Source: a virus
IMG/VR virus record: IMGVR_UViG_3300043496_000162
Location: 1 to 43,440 of that record
Length of the DNA: 43,440 bases
Reading direction: 5' to 3' (one strand)
Positions within the stretch are counted from its first letter, which is position 1. Every line of letters begins with the position of its first letter. The position numbers were made by a program, and so were the translations under genes. The notes below the pieces were generated by a model, which saw only the letters and a list, made by a program, of their open reading frames with translations, made no database searches and was not told where the DNA came from. Of this stretch, positions 1 through 8,502 are shown in pieces.

Positions 1-363
1 GCCGTGGGCTTGCCCGATCTCTTGCCCCTGTCGGTGTGGCCGGGCATCGCCGGTGCGCACGCCGAGCTCGCGCCCGGTGCCGAGGTGCTCGTCGGTTTCA
101 TCGAGGGCGATCGCACTCAGCCCGTCGTGCTCGCGTTTGCAGGCCGTGAGGGGCCGGGCTTTGTCCCGGTGCGGCTCACCCTCGGCGGCGTGAACGGCGC
201 CCCCGTAGCGCGACAGGGTGACGTCGTGGAGGTGCAGTTACCGCCCGCGCAGTTCACCGGCACGATCAACGGTGCGCCGGCCGCGGGTGCGGTGGTGTTT
301 GCCGGCGTCAAGGCGCTCGGGCTCATCACGAGCGGCTCGAGCAAGGTGAGGGCCGCCACATGA
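1..363 (+). CDS. Baseplate hub/spike protein, C-terminal part (gene crosses the circular join)
   Basis: This is the last 120 residues of a 393-residue protein that begins at 42495. The first 127 bases of the window repeat the last 127, and the reading frame is continuous through the join. The segment contains VLVGFIEGDRTQPVVLAF, the typical strand-turn-strand of the OB-fold that follows the hub domain in gpV/gp5/Mu gp45-type baseplate spike proteins. It would sit at the centre of the baseplate and lead the contractile tail tip into the cell envelope. The tail after the OB-fold is short, with no long beta-helix visible, so a separate spike tip may exist. The stop overlaps the ATG of the next gene. 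The hub/OB assignment is inferred from the motif and from the position between baseplate genes. Confidence 0.75.
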   Translation, partial: AVGLPDLLPLSVWPGIAGAHAELAPGAEVLVGFIEGDRTQPVVLAFAGREGPGFVPVRLTLGGVNGAPVARQGDVVEVQLPPAQFTGTINGAPAAGAVVFAGVKALGLITSGSSKVRAAT

Positions 364-890
364 GCACGACGTACCTCGGCTCACTTACCGTCGGCGGCGT
401 ACTCCCGGGCGGTGTCGCGCTCGGTGCGGCCGGTGTCGCCGGCATCAATGCCGCGTTGCCGTCGCTGCTCGAGCAGCTCGAGGGCTTGCTTTCGTTCGCG
501 CCGACGCCGATCAGTCTCACCGCGCAGATCTCGACGCTCGAGGCGATGATCACCGGCCTCAACGCCGCGATCACCCTCGGCGTGATGCCCCCGTCGCTCG
601 ACACTCAGATCGCCGGCATCGCCGCACTCATCGCCGCACTGAGCAGCGTCGTCGGTGGCATCAATGCTCAGCTCGCGCTCATCACGAGCTTTCAAGCCGC
701 ACTCGGTGCCGCGGGCGTTCACGCGATCGCGTTCGAGGGGCCGGTTGCAAACCTCGGTGTCGAGCTCACGGGACGGCTCGCCGCGGTGCCGGGCCTGTCG
801 CCGGGTGACGCCGCGCACGCGCTCACGCTGCTCACCACCGTGCCGGCGACGTGGGCCGCACTCGCTCAGCTCATGAAGGTGACGCCGTGA
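360..890 (+). CDS. Hydrophobic Ala/Gly/Leu-rich baseplate-region protein, function unknown
   Basis: I do not recognise a family in this 176-residue protein. It has almost no charged residues between 10 and 120 and is rich in Ala, Leu, Ile and Gly. Helix-like stretches such as TLEAMITGLNAAITLG and GIAALIAALSSVVGGI repeat with similar spacing, suggesting a helical bundle or membrane-active protein. It lies between the hub/spike gene (ATGA overlap) and the gp25-like gene (GTGA overlap), so it is part of the baseplate block and is probably a virion or assembly protein. A spike-tip or membrane-interacting role is possible but unsupported by any motif. Confidence 0.6.
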   Translation: MSTTYLGSLTVGGVLPGGVALGAAGVAGINAALPSLLEQLEGLLSFAPTPISLTAQISTLEAMITGLNAAITLGVMPPSLDTQIAGIAALIAALSSVVGGINAQLALITSFQAALGAAGVHAIAFEGPVANLGVELTGRLAAVPGLSPGDAAHALTLLTTVPATWAALAQLMKVTP

Positions 891-1357
891 GCAAAACCGT
901 ACTCGACGCGATCGACGCTGAGCTCGCGAGCCTCACCCCCGTCACGCCGCGCACCGGTGCGCTCGGGTTTGGGACCGACCTCGCGTGCGTGACGGATCTG
1001 TCGGCGAGCCTCGACGAGGTGGATCCGCTCTCGCCCGTCGGCATCGGCGAGGCCGCGCTACGTCGGCTCATGACACCGCGCGGCGGGCTGCTCGATGATC
1101 CCGACTATGGGATCGACGTGCGCTCGTTTTGCAGTCGCGGCGTTGCCGTCGACGAGCTGAGAGATCTCGCCGGCACGATCAAGCTCGAGCTCGTGAAAGA
1201 CGATCGCATTGAGACCGTGCTCGTCGGTGTGACGATGCCCGCGCCGAGCACCTTGCGGATCAGCATTCTGATCACCGCGGCCCTCCCGGCGCTCACGCCG
1301 TTCTCACTCATCTTCGTCGCGACACCTGAGACTCTGACCGTTGAGGTGATCGGCTAA
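887..1357 (+). CDS. Baseplate wedge protein, gp25/gpW/Mu gp46-like
   Basis: The start is taken as the GTG that overlaps the previous stop (GTGA), giving 156 residues. Around residues 62-80 it reads LMTPRGGLLDDPDYGIDVR, matching the 'TPRGELFYDPDYG' signature of GPW_gp25-family baseplate proteins. The following DELRDLAGTIKLELVKDDRI segment matches the family's helix preceding the 'D.RI' strand. The protein would join the sheath initiator/wedge to the central hub. The next gene is a baseplate J protein, the usual partner of this family (W-J order in P2, gp46-gp47 in Mu). Start overlap and family order both support the call. Confidence 0.85.
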   Translation: MSKTVLDAIDAELASLTPVTPRTGALGFGTDLACVTDLSASLDEVDPLSPVGIGEAALRRLMTPRGGLLDDPDYGIDVRSFCSRGVAVDELRDLAGTIKLELVKDDRIETVLVGVTMPAPSTLRISILITAALPALTPFSLIFVATPETLTVEVIG

Positions 1358-2541
1358 TGGCACTCATTCCCCTCGACGAGCTCGTCACGCCGCTCACGCG
1401 CGAGCAGGTGCAGGCGCGCATCTATAGCGTGCTGACACTGCTCGGCGTCACCACCACCACGTGGAAGCCCGGCGCCGTCGTGCGCACGATGATCTTCGCG
1501 GTGGCGATCATCGCGTCGGCTTTCTCGAGGTTGCAGGCGCTCATCGCACGCTCAGGTTTCCTCGAGCTCGCCGAGGATGCGTGGCTCTCGATCGTGGCGA
1601 AGTACGTGTACAACGTCGAGCGCGTGTACGCGACTTTCGCCGAGGGCACGCTCACGCTCGTCAATACCGGGGGCGGCATCTTCACGCTCGACGCCGACGA
1701 CCTGACGGTTCGCAATCCGACCACCGGCAAGAGCTATCGCAACACGGTGGGCTTTACGCTCGAGGCGCTCGCGACGCTCTCGATCCCCATTCGAGCCGTC
1801 GAGGCCGGGAGTGCGAGCACGTCGGGAGCGGGCACGATCACCGCGTTTGACACCCCCTTGCTCGGCGTCACGTGCTCGAACGCGCTCGCCGTCGTCGGCC
1901 TCGATGCCGAGTCGGATCCGGCACTGCGCGCTCGGTGTGGCGAGAAGCTCGGGAGCCTGAGCCCGTTCGGGCCGTGGGATGCGTACTCGTTTGCCGCACG
2001 CAACGCTCGACGCGTCGACGGCTCGCTTGTCGGCGTGACGCGGGTGCGCAACGTCAAAGACGGCTTCGGCAATCTGACTACCTACGTCGCGACGAGCTCG
2101 GGAACCGTCACCGGCACCGCCGACAACCTCGCGACGGATCTCGGGATCGTGAACGAGGCGATACAGCGGCTCGCCGCACCGCTCGCCGTCACCGCGCACA
2201 CCGCGAGCGCCACCGCGTTCACGCTCGCCGTTACCTACAAAGTTTGGATGTACAACACGAGCGGTTTGAGCCCGGCTCAGATCGAGGATGCCATCGAGGC
2301 GCGGCTCGTGCTGTTCATGTCGGGACAGCCCATCGGGGGCAACGTCATAGGCGCGGATCCCGGCAAGGTCTTCGTCGACGCGATCCGCACGACGATCGGC
2401 GCCACGCTCCCGCAGATCTTCCACGTCGAGGTTACGGCACCCGCGGCCGACGTCGTGCTCAGCGTGGCTCAGGTGCCGGTGCTCGGCGCCGTCACCGCGA
2501 CGACGATCACTCAGGTGCCGCCGAGCGAGGGGGCACCCTAG
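1357..2541 (+). CDS. Baseplate J-like protein (Mu gp47/P2 gpJ family)
   Basis: This 394-residue protein has the organisation of the Baseplate_J family. An N-terminal helical part (to about residue 85, with ALIARSGFLELAEDAWL) is followed by beta-rich repeats with TLTLVNTGGGIFTL. The central signature DAESDPALRARCGEKLGS...PWDAY then appears, as in family members reading 'DEESDEALRAR...P.G...Y'. It forms the wedge arms of the baseplate. The ATG overlaps the preceding gp25-like stop (TAATG), and the next gene, encoding the I-like protein, follows without a gap. Length is within the family range (about 300-400 residues). No defect is visible. Confidence 0.88.
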   Translation: MALIPLDELVTPLTREQVQARIYSVLTLLGVTTTTWKPGAVVRTMIFAVAIIASAFSRLQALIARSGFLELAEDAWLSIVAKYVYNVERVYATFAEGTLTLVNTGGGIFTLDADDLTVRNPTTGKSYRNTVGFTLEALATLSIPIRAVEAGSASTSGAGTITAFDTPLLGVTCSNALAVVGLDAESDPALRARCGEKLGSLSPFGPWDAYSFAARNARRVDGSLVGVTRVRNVKDGFGNLTTYVATSSGTVTGTADNLATDLGIVNEAIQRLAAPLAVTAHTASATAFTLAVTYKVWMYNTSGLSPAQIEDAIEARLVLFMSGQPIGGNVIGADPGKVFVDAIRTTIGATLPQIFHVEVTAPAADVVLSVAQVPVLGAVTATTITQVPPSEGAP

Positions 2542-4506
2542 ATGGCAAAGGGCACCAAGTACCCGAACGGCTCGCCGGTAACGATCACTCTGCCCCTAAC
2601 GCCGGCAACGTCGGTGCAGGGAAACCCGGCGGTGATCACCGACGGCGCCGTGCCCGATGAACTGGAGGAAGGCGAAACGATCCCGTCGTCGGGCGATTGG
2701 GTGCTCGACCCAGACCTTGGTTATGAGGTTTGGGTGTACGACGATCCGCGCATCGCCGAATACGTCAAGATCGGCGGTCACCCGGACTGGCCGTTTTCGA
2801 GCAGCAACTACGCGACGGTTCAACTCGAGTTTTCTGAGCCTCGATGGGTGCGCGGGCTGGCCTTCGTCGAAGGTGGCACCATCGCGGGCGAGGTTGCTCA
2901 GATCAACCGCCCGAAAGAGATCCAGATCGGGTACCGCGAGCCCGTGCACGGTTCCATCATTCCGCTTTCGACAGGCGGCGAGTGGTCGTGGGACGTCGCC
3001 TATCCCGCGGTAAGCGGCGCCGGGGGCAAGTCGCGCTTTCGCCGGTGGCACCTTACTTTTACAGCGCCGCGGCGTGTCGATCGGATTCTCTTTGGCGCTA
3101 CGCCTGCATACAACGGCGGTTCCGCCACCGCGTGGACGATCGCTGAGCTCGAGGTGTACCGCGAGACGCCGACGCCGCCGTCATTCGTGATCGATTTCGT
3201 CGCCGCGCTCGATGCCACGCACGTCGAGGTTACTTTCAGCAAAGCGGCTCGTGCGTCGGTTTGGGATGAGACAGAGCTCACGTGGCAGGCCGCGCACTTC
3301 ACGTTCGACAACGGGCTCACGCGCGTCGGCGCCTCGACCGGCGATTGGATCACGACGACGATCGAGACGTCGCCGCAAACGCCCGGCGAGCTGTACACGC
3401 TCACCGTCGCCGACACGCTCACGAGCTCGCCTTACGGTGACGTGCTCGAGGGCAATACGTACGAGTTCACGGGATACGAGGAGCCCGCCGCGCCCGAGCT
3501 CTTGCTCATCGAGGTGCAGGCGCAAGACGAGCTAACGCTCATCCTGTTTTTCAACACGACGCTCGACACTGGTTTCGCCGGCACCACGGATCCCGCGAAC
3601 TACTCGAGCGTCCCGGCAATCTCGATCGATACCGTCGACGTCGGCGGGCCGGATCATCTCTATGTGCACCTGTCGGCGCCGCTCTCGCCCGGCGTTGAGC
3701 ACGTGCTCACGATCGCCGAGCTGCTCGCCGAAGATGGCTCAGTGCTCGAGGCCGGCGTCGGGAGCTTTACGTGGGGTGATCCGCCACCGCCACCACCGCC
3801 ACCACCGATCCCGGGCGGCCCGCCGTCGCTCCCGAACGAGCCTCGCCGCACATTCCGCGATGCGATGCGCGAGATCTCGACGCCGTGGTTGCGCGGCATC
3901 GTCGGTGGCGGCGTGCTCTATGCGATCGGGTATCAGTTCGACATGCTCACCGATGCTCTGCTCGCGGGCGTCAAGGCGAGGTTCCCGGGCCTGTACACGT
4001 ACGAGTCGCTCGCGCTGCTCGGCCGTGAGCGTCGGATCCGTCGAGGCCGCACCGAGAGCGACGAGGTGTATGCGTCGAGGATGTTGCCGTGGCTCGACCA
4101 CCACCGGATCCGCGGCGGTCCGTACGCGATGCTCGCTCAGATCCACGCGCACTACGCGCCTGCAAACTTTCTCGTCGAGCTCAGGTACACGTCGAGTCGG
4201 CGCTACTCGATGGCTCTCGACGGCACCGTCACACGCTCAGAGGTTGCGTGGACACCCCCCGGCAATCCCGCGCAGTGGGCTCGGTGGTGGCTCTATTACG
4301 AGTGGCCGACGCCGATCGACGACGACGGCATATGGTCCGATCCCGGCACATGGGATGACGGCGGCGTGTGGGATAGCAATCTCTCGCCGACAGAGGTGCG
4401 AGACGCGCGGCTCGTGCCGAGAGAATGGAACGCCGCACATGCGATCGGTCGTGTTGTGCTCGTGAGCCCGCTCGAAACTGTGTCGCTCTCAGTCGAAGGT
4501 GCGTGA
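2542..4506 (+). CDS. Tail protein I-like with N-terminal discoidin/Ig-like extensions
   Basis: This 654-residue protein looks composite. Residues 1-215 are beta-rich with a discoidin-like pattern (VQLEFSEPRWVRGLAFVEGG, ending in IAELEVYRE). Two Ig/bacterial-surface-like units follow (about 216-315, DATHVEVTFSKAA; and about 320-410, DELTLILFFNTTLD). A run of nine prolines starts at residue 414. The C-terminal 220 residues resemble P2 gpI/Mu gp48 proteins: FRDAMREISTPWLRG, LLGRERRIRRGRTESDEVYA and a conserved R-M-LPWLDHH region, followed by a WSDPGTWDD turn. The I-like part should anchor fibres to the baseplate, and the extra beta domains could bind a receptor. The gene sits directly after J, the expected I position. 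The domain fusion is unusual for gpI proteins, which are normally about 200 residues. Confidence 0.75.
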   Translation: MAKGTKYPNGSPVTITLPLTPATSVQGNPAVITDGAVPDELEEGETIPSSGDWVLDPDLGYEVWVYDDPRIAEYVKIGGHPDWPFSSSNYATVQLEFSEPRWVRGLAFVEGGTIAGEVAQINRPKEIQIGYREPVHGSIIPLSTGGEWSWDVAYPAVSGAGGKSRFRRWHLTFTAPRRVDRILFGATPAYNGGSATAWTIAELEVYRETPTPPSFVIDFVAALDATHVEVTFSKAARASVWDETELTWQAAHFTFDNGLTRVGASTGDWITTTIETSPQTPGELYTLTVADTLTSSPYGDVLEGNTYEFTGYEEPAAPELLLIEVQAQDELTLILFFNTTLDTGFAGTTDPANYSSVPAISIDTVDVGGPDHLYVHLSAPLSPGVEHVLTIAELLAEDGSVLEAGVGSFTWGDPPPPPPPPPIPGGPPSLPNEPRRTFRDAMREISTPWLRGIVGGGVLYAIGYQFDMLTDALLAGVKARFPGLYTYESLALLGRERRIRRGRTESDEVYASRMLPWLDHHRIRGGPYAMLAQIHAHYAPANFLVELRYTSSRRYSMALDGTVTRSEVAWTPPGNPAQWARWWLYYEWPTPIDDDGIWSDPGTWDDGGVWDSNLSPTEVRDARLVPREWNAAHAIGRVVLVSPLETVSLSVEGA

Positions 4507-4910
4507 TGACAAACAGAGACAAACACGCGAGTTACGATCAGGCCGTGGTGGGAGCCGCGAGCTTGCGCGGTGCAGTGCGCGGCGAGATCTTGCCGATCAC
4601 CGTCACCACCTCGAGTAAGCCTTTTCTCGTGCCTGAGTCGTGGAAGGGCTTGCACATTCGGATGATCGCCGACGGTGGCGACGTCTACTATCAGATCTCG
4701 ACGACCACCACCGTCGCTTGCGATATCGCCGCGCGAGCCGTCGAGACAGGGGGACCGCCCGCGGCTCTCACGCCGAGCGCGTCGGGCAACGGGTGCATAC
4801 CCATCTTCAACAAAACGCCCGTCGACGTGCCTTTCGGCACCGACGCCGTTTCGTTCGCACTCATCGGCTCGGCGCCGTGCGTGTTGCGTTGCCACATTGC
4901 GGAGACCTGA
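4506..4910 (+). CDS. Small beta-rich tail protein, possible fibre-associated protein
   Basis: The start is the ATG that overlaps the stop of the I-like gene (TGATG), giving 134 residues. The protein is predicted beta-rich, with ILPITVTTSSKPFLVPESW near the start and a C-terminal VPFGTDAVSFALIGSAPCVL. The pattern resembles small virion-associated beta-sandwich proteins found next to tail fibres, but I do not recognise a named family. Five cysteines are absent from the N-terminal half and grouped at the C-terminal half. Its place between the I-like gene and the LamG-type fibre suggests a fibre or fibre-attachment component. Function is inferred from context only. Confidence 0.65.
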   Translation: MTNRDKHASYDQAVVGAASLRGAVRGEILPITVTTSSKPFLVPESWKGLHIRMIADGGDVYYQISTTTTVACDIAARAVETGGPPAALTPSASGNGCIPIFNKTPVDVPFGTDAVSFALIGSAPCVLRCHIAET

Positions 4911-4913
4911 GTG

Positions 4914-7226
4914 ATGCGCCGTTGCGTCGACGAGATGGATCTGAGTGTGTGCGAGCTCGAGCTCACCGCGCGCGCACTCGAGCGCGTCAACCGACGCGGC
5001 GGCCCGCTCATGCGACGCGGGGGGCGTAGCGGTGGCAATGGTGAGAGTGCGCCGGGTGGCGAGGTGTTGCCGCTTTATGGGATCCGTGACCTGTCGACGG
5101 CCAACAGATACGACACGCCGAGCCCGGGCGGCGAGGCCGGCACCGCGAGCGGCTTTGGCATCGTCGAGTTTTTGTCGATCGACAAGCTCGGTGTGGCGCG
5201 CTTTCTCAAAAACCGCGCGAATTCGAGTTTGAGTGCGGGGTACGGTTTCTACATCACCGCGGCAAACGTGTTGTCTTTCGTGTGCGGCTCAGGCACGCCG
5301 GCCGCGGTTTACTCGCCGGGTTACACGGTGCAGCCGAGCGACGTCGGCAAGATACTTTGTCTCGTGGGGTGGTTTGACGCCTCGGTGCCGGCGGCACTCA
5401 AAGTAAGGTTGCTCGTTTCGAGGATGCAGGTCGGCGCCGGCACCGCGATCGTCGGGTACACCGCGCTTGCCAACAAAACCACGATCAGTTCAACGGCCGG
5501 CACTGCCGGATCAAACCCTGCCACCGACACGACGTTTTACGCGTCGGCAACCTTTCTCGGCACGCCGAGCGAGGCTCAGGTGCTCGCGTACGTAGATGCC
5601 GCGCGCGCGCTCGGCGATATGCCGGCCACCATGGACGGCGCCACGATCGCGCACCGGTGGAGCTTGCGTGCCGCGCTTGCTGGTCTGACTGTCGTGAGCG
5701 GGCAAGTCGGCCCGGCCGAGATTGCCGACACGGTGACGAGCGCGGCGGCCGATGCGCTCGGCCGCGTGGGCTCGCCGATCGTCGTCGCGCGCGACACGTC
5801 GATCGACGGGCGCAAGAGCTACGGTGCGCAGGGCTTCAGCGCGACGTCGCATTTTCGCGCTCAAACGGCCGGCATACGCGGGAGCGCGGCCGGTCTGACA
5901 GTCTTTCTGGACTTCACGCTCAACGCGCTTTCGCCCACCGGGGGGCGCATCTACTCGAGCTATAACGACGCGATCGGCGCAGGCTGCTCGCTGCATTTAG
6001 ATAGCGGGCCGACGCTGAGCATGTACGCTTTTGGCGGCCCCTCGCTTTTGTTGCGCGCGTTCGGCGTGTCTGACGTGGGGCAGCGGGTTACCGGCGCCGT
6101 CACGTGGGACGGCACGACGTGGACACCTTACTTCAATGGGGTGGCGGGTACGCCTGTCGCGGGCGGATTCGCGCGTAACACGAGCTCCCCAATGTGGGTC
6201 GGCTATGGGCCTGACAACACACCGGCAAGCATCATCTCTTTGCACGGTTTAGCAGGGTGCGATCAGGCGTTGACGGCCGCCGAGGTGGCTCAGGTTCACG
6301 CCACCTTGCGCGCTACCGGCGTGCTCGATCTGCCCGCGGGCAAGACAAACCCGCATACCTATGATCTCACGCGCGACATTGCGCCCGCGCCTGAGCTCGG
6401 CGTGCCTGCACAGGTGCTCGATCGCGCGGGCACCGACCACCTCACGCGCGTCGGCACCGGCCTGACTGTCGCGCAGCGCGTCGAGCGCGTGTACAGCTAC
6501 GAAACGACGCCGGTGCTAAACGGCGCGAGCGGTTTCACGCCGACGGCACGACTCGAAAGAGCGGGCGACGGATTCGGCGGCGATGCGTCCGGCATGTTCT
6601 GGCAACTCTTACTGCGTTTCGATTCTCAGGGTGTACCCGCACGCACGCGCCAACTTCTCGGCAACTACATTGGCGCGACAGACGGCGGTTTTCTTCTCTA
6701 TAGCTACGGCTCACACAGCTCGATTCAGCCTGTTTTCGTGCACGCCGGTGGCTCAGTCACAGGTCTCACCACGACGGCTATATCCGCTTCTGACGTCGGC
6801 CGGCTCATGCTGCTCACCGCGGTGATCGACAACGGTGCGACGAAGGCGAAGCTGTACCTACGCCGCGCAATGGTCGGTCTCGGGACTGACATTGCAGGCT
6901 ATCGGCCGCGCGTCGGCGGCACGCTGCTAATCGGCGAGGCGAACAGCGGTGGCGCGTCGGATGGCATCACGATCTTTGGTGCTCAGTTTGGGATCAGTCC
7001 GCCGTCGGCCGCGGAGATCTGGGCCAATCACGACGCGACGATGGCCGAAAACGATATCGTGGCCATTCCGGGCCGCACGACAAACCTCTACTCAATCAAG
7101 CGATCCGTTGCGGAGAACGGCGGCGTCATGCCTGCCACGATCGCCGATCGCGTCGGCTCGGCGCATCTCACGCGCACGGGGAGTCTGACTGTTTCGCCTC
7201 AACACGCACACGCCTACGCATGGTGA
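4914..7226 (+). CDS. Tail fibre/adhesin with repeated LamG/concanavalin-like modules
   Basis: The ATG at 4914 is chosen because GGAGA lies eight bases upstream; a GTG at 4911 also overlaps the previous stop. The product is about 770 residues. Three lectin-type (LamG/ConA-like jelly roll) modules can be seen at about residues 60-230, 300-460 and 525-715. Modules 1 and 3 share SDVG(K/R) followed by RxMVGxGT-type strands (MQVGAGTAIVGYT, MVGLGTDIAGYR). Each module ends in an 'AEI/AEV...' helix, and linkers repeat a 'I-DRVG-xHLTR-G-LTV' theme (twice near 495 and 755). Such modules commonly bind glycans, so this is the best candidate for the receptor-binding protein. It closes the tail block just upstream of the lysis genes. 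Confidence 0.75.
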   Translation: MRRCVDEMDLSVCELELTARALERVNRRGGPLMRRGGRSGGNGESAPGGEVLPLYGIRDLSTANRYDTPSPGGEAGTASGFGIVEFLSIDKLGVARFLKNRANSSLSAGYGFYITAANVLSFVCGSGTPAAVYSPGYTVQPSDVGKILCLVGWFDASVPAALKVRLLVSRMQVGAGTAIVGYTALANKTTISSTAGTAGSNPATDTTFYASATFLGTPSEAQVLAYVDAARALGDMPATMDGATIAHRWSLRAALAGLTVVSGQVGPAEIADTVTSAAADALGRVGSPIVVARDTSIDGRKSYGAQGFSATSHFRAQTAGIRGSAAGLTVFLDFTLNALSPTGGRIYSSYNDAIGAGCSLHLDSGPTLSMYAFGGPSLLLRAFGVSDVGQRVTGAVTWDGTTWTPYFNGVAGTPVAGGFARNTSSPMWVGYGPDNTPASIISLHGLAGCDQALTAAEVAQVHATLRATGVLDLPAGKTNPHTYDLTRDIAPAPELGVPAQVLDRAGTDHLTRVGTGLTVAQRVERVYSYETTPVLNGASGFTPTARLERAGDGFGGDASGMFWQLLLRFDSQGVPARTRQLLGNYIGATDGGFLLYSYGSHSSIQPVFVHAGGSVTGLTTTAISASDVGRLMLLTAVIDNGATKAKLYLRRAMVGLGTDIAGYRPRVGGTLLIGEANSGGASDGITIFGAQFGISPPSAAEIWANHDATMAENDIVAIPGRTTNLYSIKRSVAENGGVMPATIADRVGSAHLTRTGSLTVSPQHAHAYAW

Positions 7227-7230
7227 TAAA

Positions 7231-7713
7231 ATGAATCGTCTAGTTCTGACACCTGAAGAGCAAGCGGCCGTCGACGACTACCGCACCGTCAACAATGTCC
7301 AGCCGACCGACACGGTCGTGGATGGCACGAACCTCGTGATCGACGATCACTTGCGCGTCGACAACGCGTGGGACGTCGCGATCGTGGGCGGCACCGGGAT
7401 GTTCGTGATCGCGATCATTCCGGCATGGGGTGGCATGATCCTCGAAATCGATCTGCTCAACTTCGTCACGGATCGTGCCGGCCCCAACGGGCAGACGATG
7501 CCGATCTATGATCCACAGCAAGAGCTAGCACGCGCGGCGAAGGTGGCGCCCCCCGTGGACCCTAAGCTAGCGGCGAAGGATGAACGCACCGATCGCCGCG
7601 GACTACGCAAGGCGCTACGGGATGCCATCGAGCGTTTGCCCGCCGATCAGCAGAAACACGCGCGGCAAGTGATCCGCGCGGCCGGTGCACTCGGCAAGGA
7701 TGACGACGCATGA
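7231..7713 (+). CDS. Hypothetical protein with a central hydrophobic segment, lysis-region
   Basis: This 160-residue protein begins five bases after the fibre gene and overlaps the next gene by ATGA. Residues 50-75 contain WDVAIVGGTGMFVIAIIPAWGG, a hydrophobic segment long enough for a membrane span or a buried strand-helix. The C-terminal third is charged and helical (DERTDRRGLRKALRDAIERL). I do not recognise the family. It may be the last fibre-associated protein or the first gene of the lysis cassette that follows (two small membrane proteins and an amidase). The context favours lysis or host-envelope interaction but does not prove it. Confidence 0.6.
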   Translation: MNRLVLTPEEQAAVDDYRTVNNVQPTDTVVDGTNLVIDDHLRVDNAWDVAIVGGTGMFVIAIIPAWGGMILEIDLLNFVTDRAGPNGQTMPIYDPQQELARAAKVAPPVDPKLAAKDERTDRRGLRKALRDAIERLPADQQKHARQVIRAAGALGKDDDA

Positions 7714-8195
7714 CGCTACTCGGCGCGCTCATGCATTTCTGCACCACCGTCGAGACTGCACTCGGCCCCATGCTGAGCGAGCTGATCGGCATCGCCGGCA
7801 TAGCTGCGTTCACGTGGTGGCGAGCGAAAAAGGCGATCAGTAAGGTTGAGGCGAAAGCCGATGCCGGGATCGCCGCCGCGAACGAGCGCGCGAGCGTGGC
7901 CAAAGCCGAGGCGCGCGGCACAAAGGTGCAGCTCGCGCGCATCGAGGGCTCACTCAGGCCGGCGTCACTCGCAACACCGCTGCTCCCGAGCGTCGGCCCG
8001 ACACCCGGCACGAGCTCGAGCTCGAGCGGGCACTTCGAGCCCGTCGTGTTTCCCGAGCTCCCGCAAGGTGCGCCCGGTGCGCGGCCGGCGATGCCCGATC
8101 CATCCATCAACGGCGATCACCCGCTCCCGGCACCGTCGCGTGTGCCGCGAGACATCCACGCGACACCGCCTGAGCGCCCGAGCGGCAAGTCATGA
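7710..8195 (+). CDS. Single-span membrane protein with coiled coil and Pro-rich tail (spanin/holin-like)
   Basis: The 161-residue product has one N-terminal membrane span (about residues 18-38, PMLSELIGIAGIAAFTWW), then a basic/alanine-rich heptad-like helix (about 40-78, KAISKVEAKADAGIAAANE), then a low-complexity Ser/Pro/Gly tail. A membrane anchor followed by a coiled coil is the layout of inner-membrane spanins, and it also fits a few holins. It is encoded in a block of overlapping small genes that ends in an amidase, which supports a lysis role. No second overlapping outer-membrane spanin with a lipobox was found nearby. The ATG overlaps the preceding stop and its own stop overlaps the 32-residue gene that follows. 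Confidence 0.6.
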   Translation: MTLLGALMHFCTTVETALGPMLSELIGIAGIAAFTWWRAKKAISKVEAKADAGIAAANERASVAKAEARGTKVQLARIEGSLRPASLATPLLPSVGPTPGTSSSSSGHFEPVVFPELPQGAPGARPAMPDPSINGDHPLPAPSRVPRDIHATPPERPSGKS

Positions 8196-8290
8196 TCGAG
8201 CCGCACGATCGTGAGCCGTTGGCGCTCGTGTTGCTGCTCGCCGGCCTCGGCGTTGTCATCGGCCTGATCCTCGGTGGGGTGATCTTGTGA
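8192..8290 (+). CDS. 32-residue single-span membrane peptide (holin-like candidate)
   Basis: This very short gene starts with ATG overlapping the previous stop (ATGA) and ends with a TGA inside the GTGA that starts the next gene. The peptide is MIEPHDREPL followed by one uninterrupted hydrophobic span, LALVLLLAGLGVVIGLILGG, to the end. Charges are confined to the first nine residues. Short single-span peptides just upstream of an endolysin act as holins or pinholins in several phages, and the perfect stop/start coupling on both sides argues that it is translated. The gene is too short for routine gene calling. The holin role is inferred. Confidence 0.6.
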   Translation: MIEPHDREPLALVLLLAGLGVVIGLILGGVIL

Positions 8291-8502
8291 GCAAGGTGAT
8301 CGACACCGCGAAGAAGGTGGTGGGCGCCGTCGGCACCGCGGCGACGATCGCGAGCCTCGTCGGTTTCAAGGTCGAGGGCCGGCCCGTCAAAGACAAGAGC
8401 AAGCCCGCCAAGGTCAAGGCACTCGGGCTGCCGTGGTTCGAGCGCGACGTCGACGGCAAACAGTACGTGCTCTGGTTTCGCATTCGGGACGTGCGGCGGT
8501 GA
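8287..8502 (+). CDS. Small basic protein with hydrophobic helix, lysis cassette
   Basis: The GTG start overlaps the stop of the 32-residue membrane peptide and the stop overlaps the GTG of the amidase. The 71-residue product has an N-terminal amphipathic-to-hydrophobic helix (VIDTAKKVVGAVGTAATIAS) and a basic, lysine-rich middle, then a WF-containing beta-like end (YVLWFRIRDVRR). It might associate with membranes and assist lysis, but no family is recognised. Location and translational coupling support it being a real gene. Confidence 0.6.
   Translation: MSKVIDTAKKVVGAVGTAATIASLVGFKVEGRPVKDKSKPAKVKALGLPWFERDVDGKQYVLWFRIRDVRR

Noticed and set aside
1552-2424. Long open frames antisense to baseplate and head genes (for example 290 codons opposite the J-like gene)
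   Set aside because: High GC content creates long shadow frames; these are Arg-rich, lack ribosome binding sites and families, and oppose well-supported genes.
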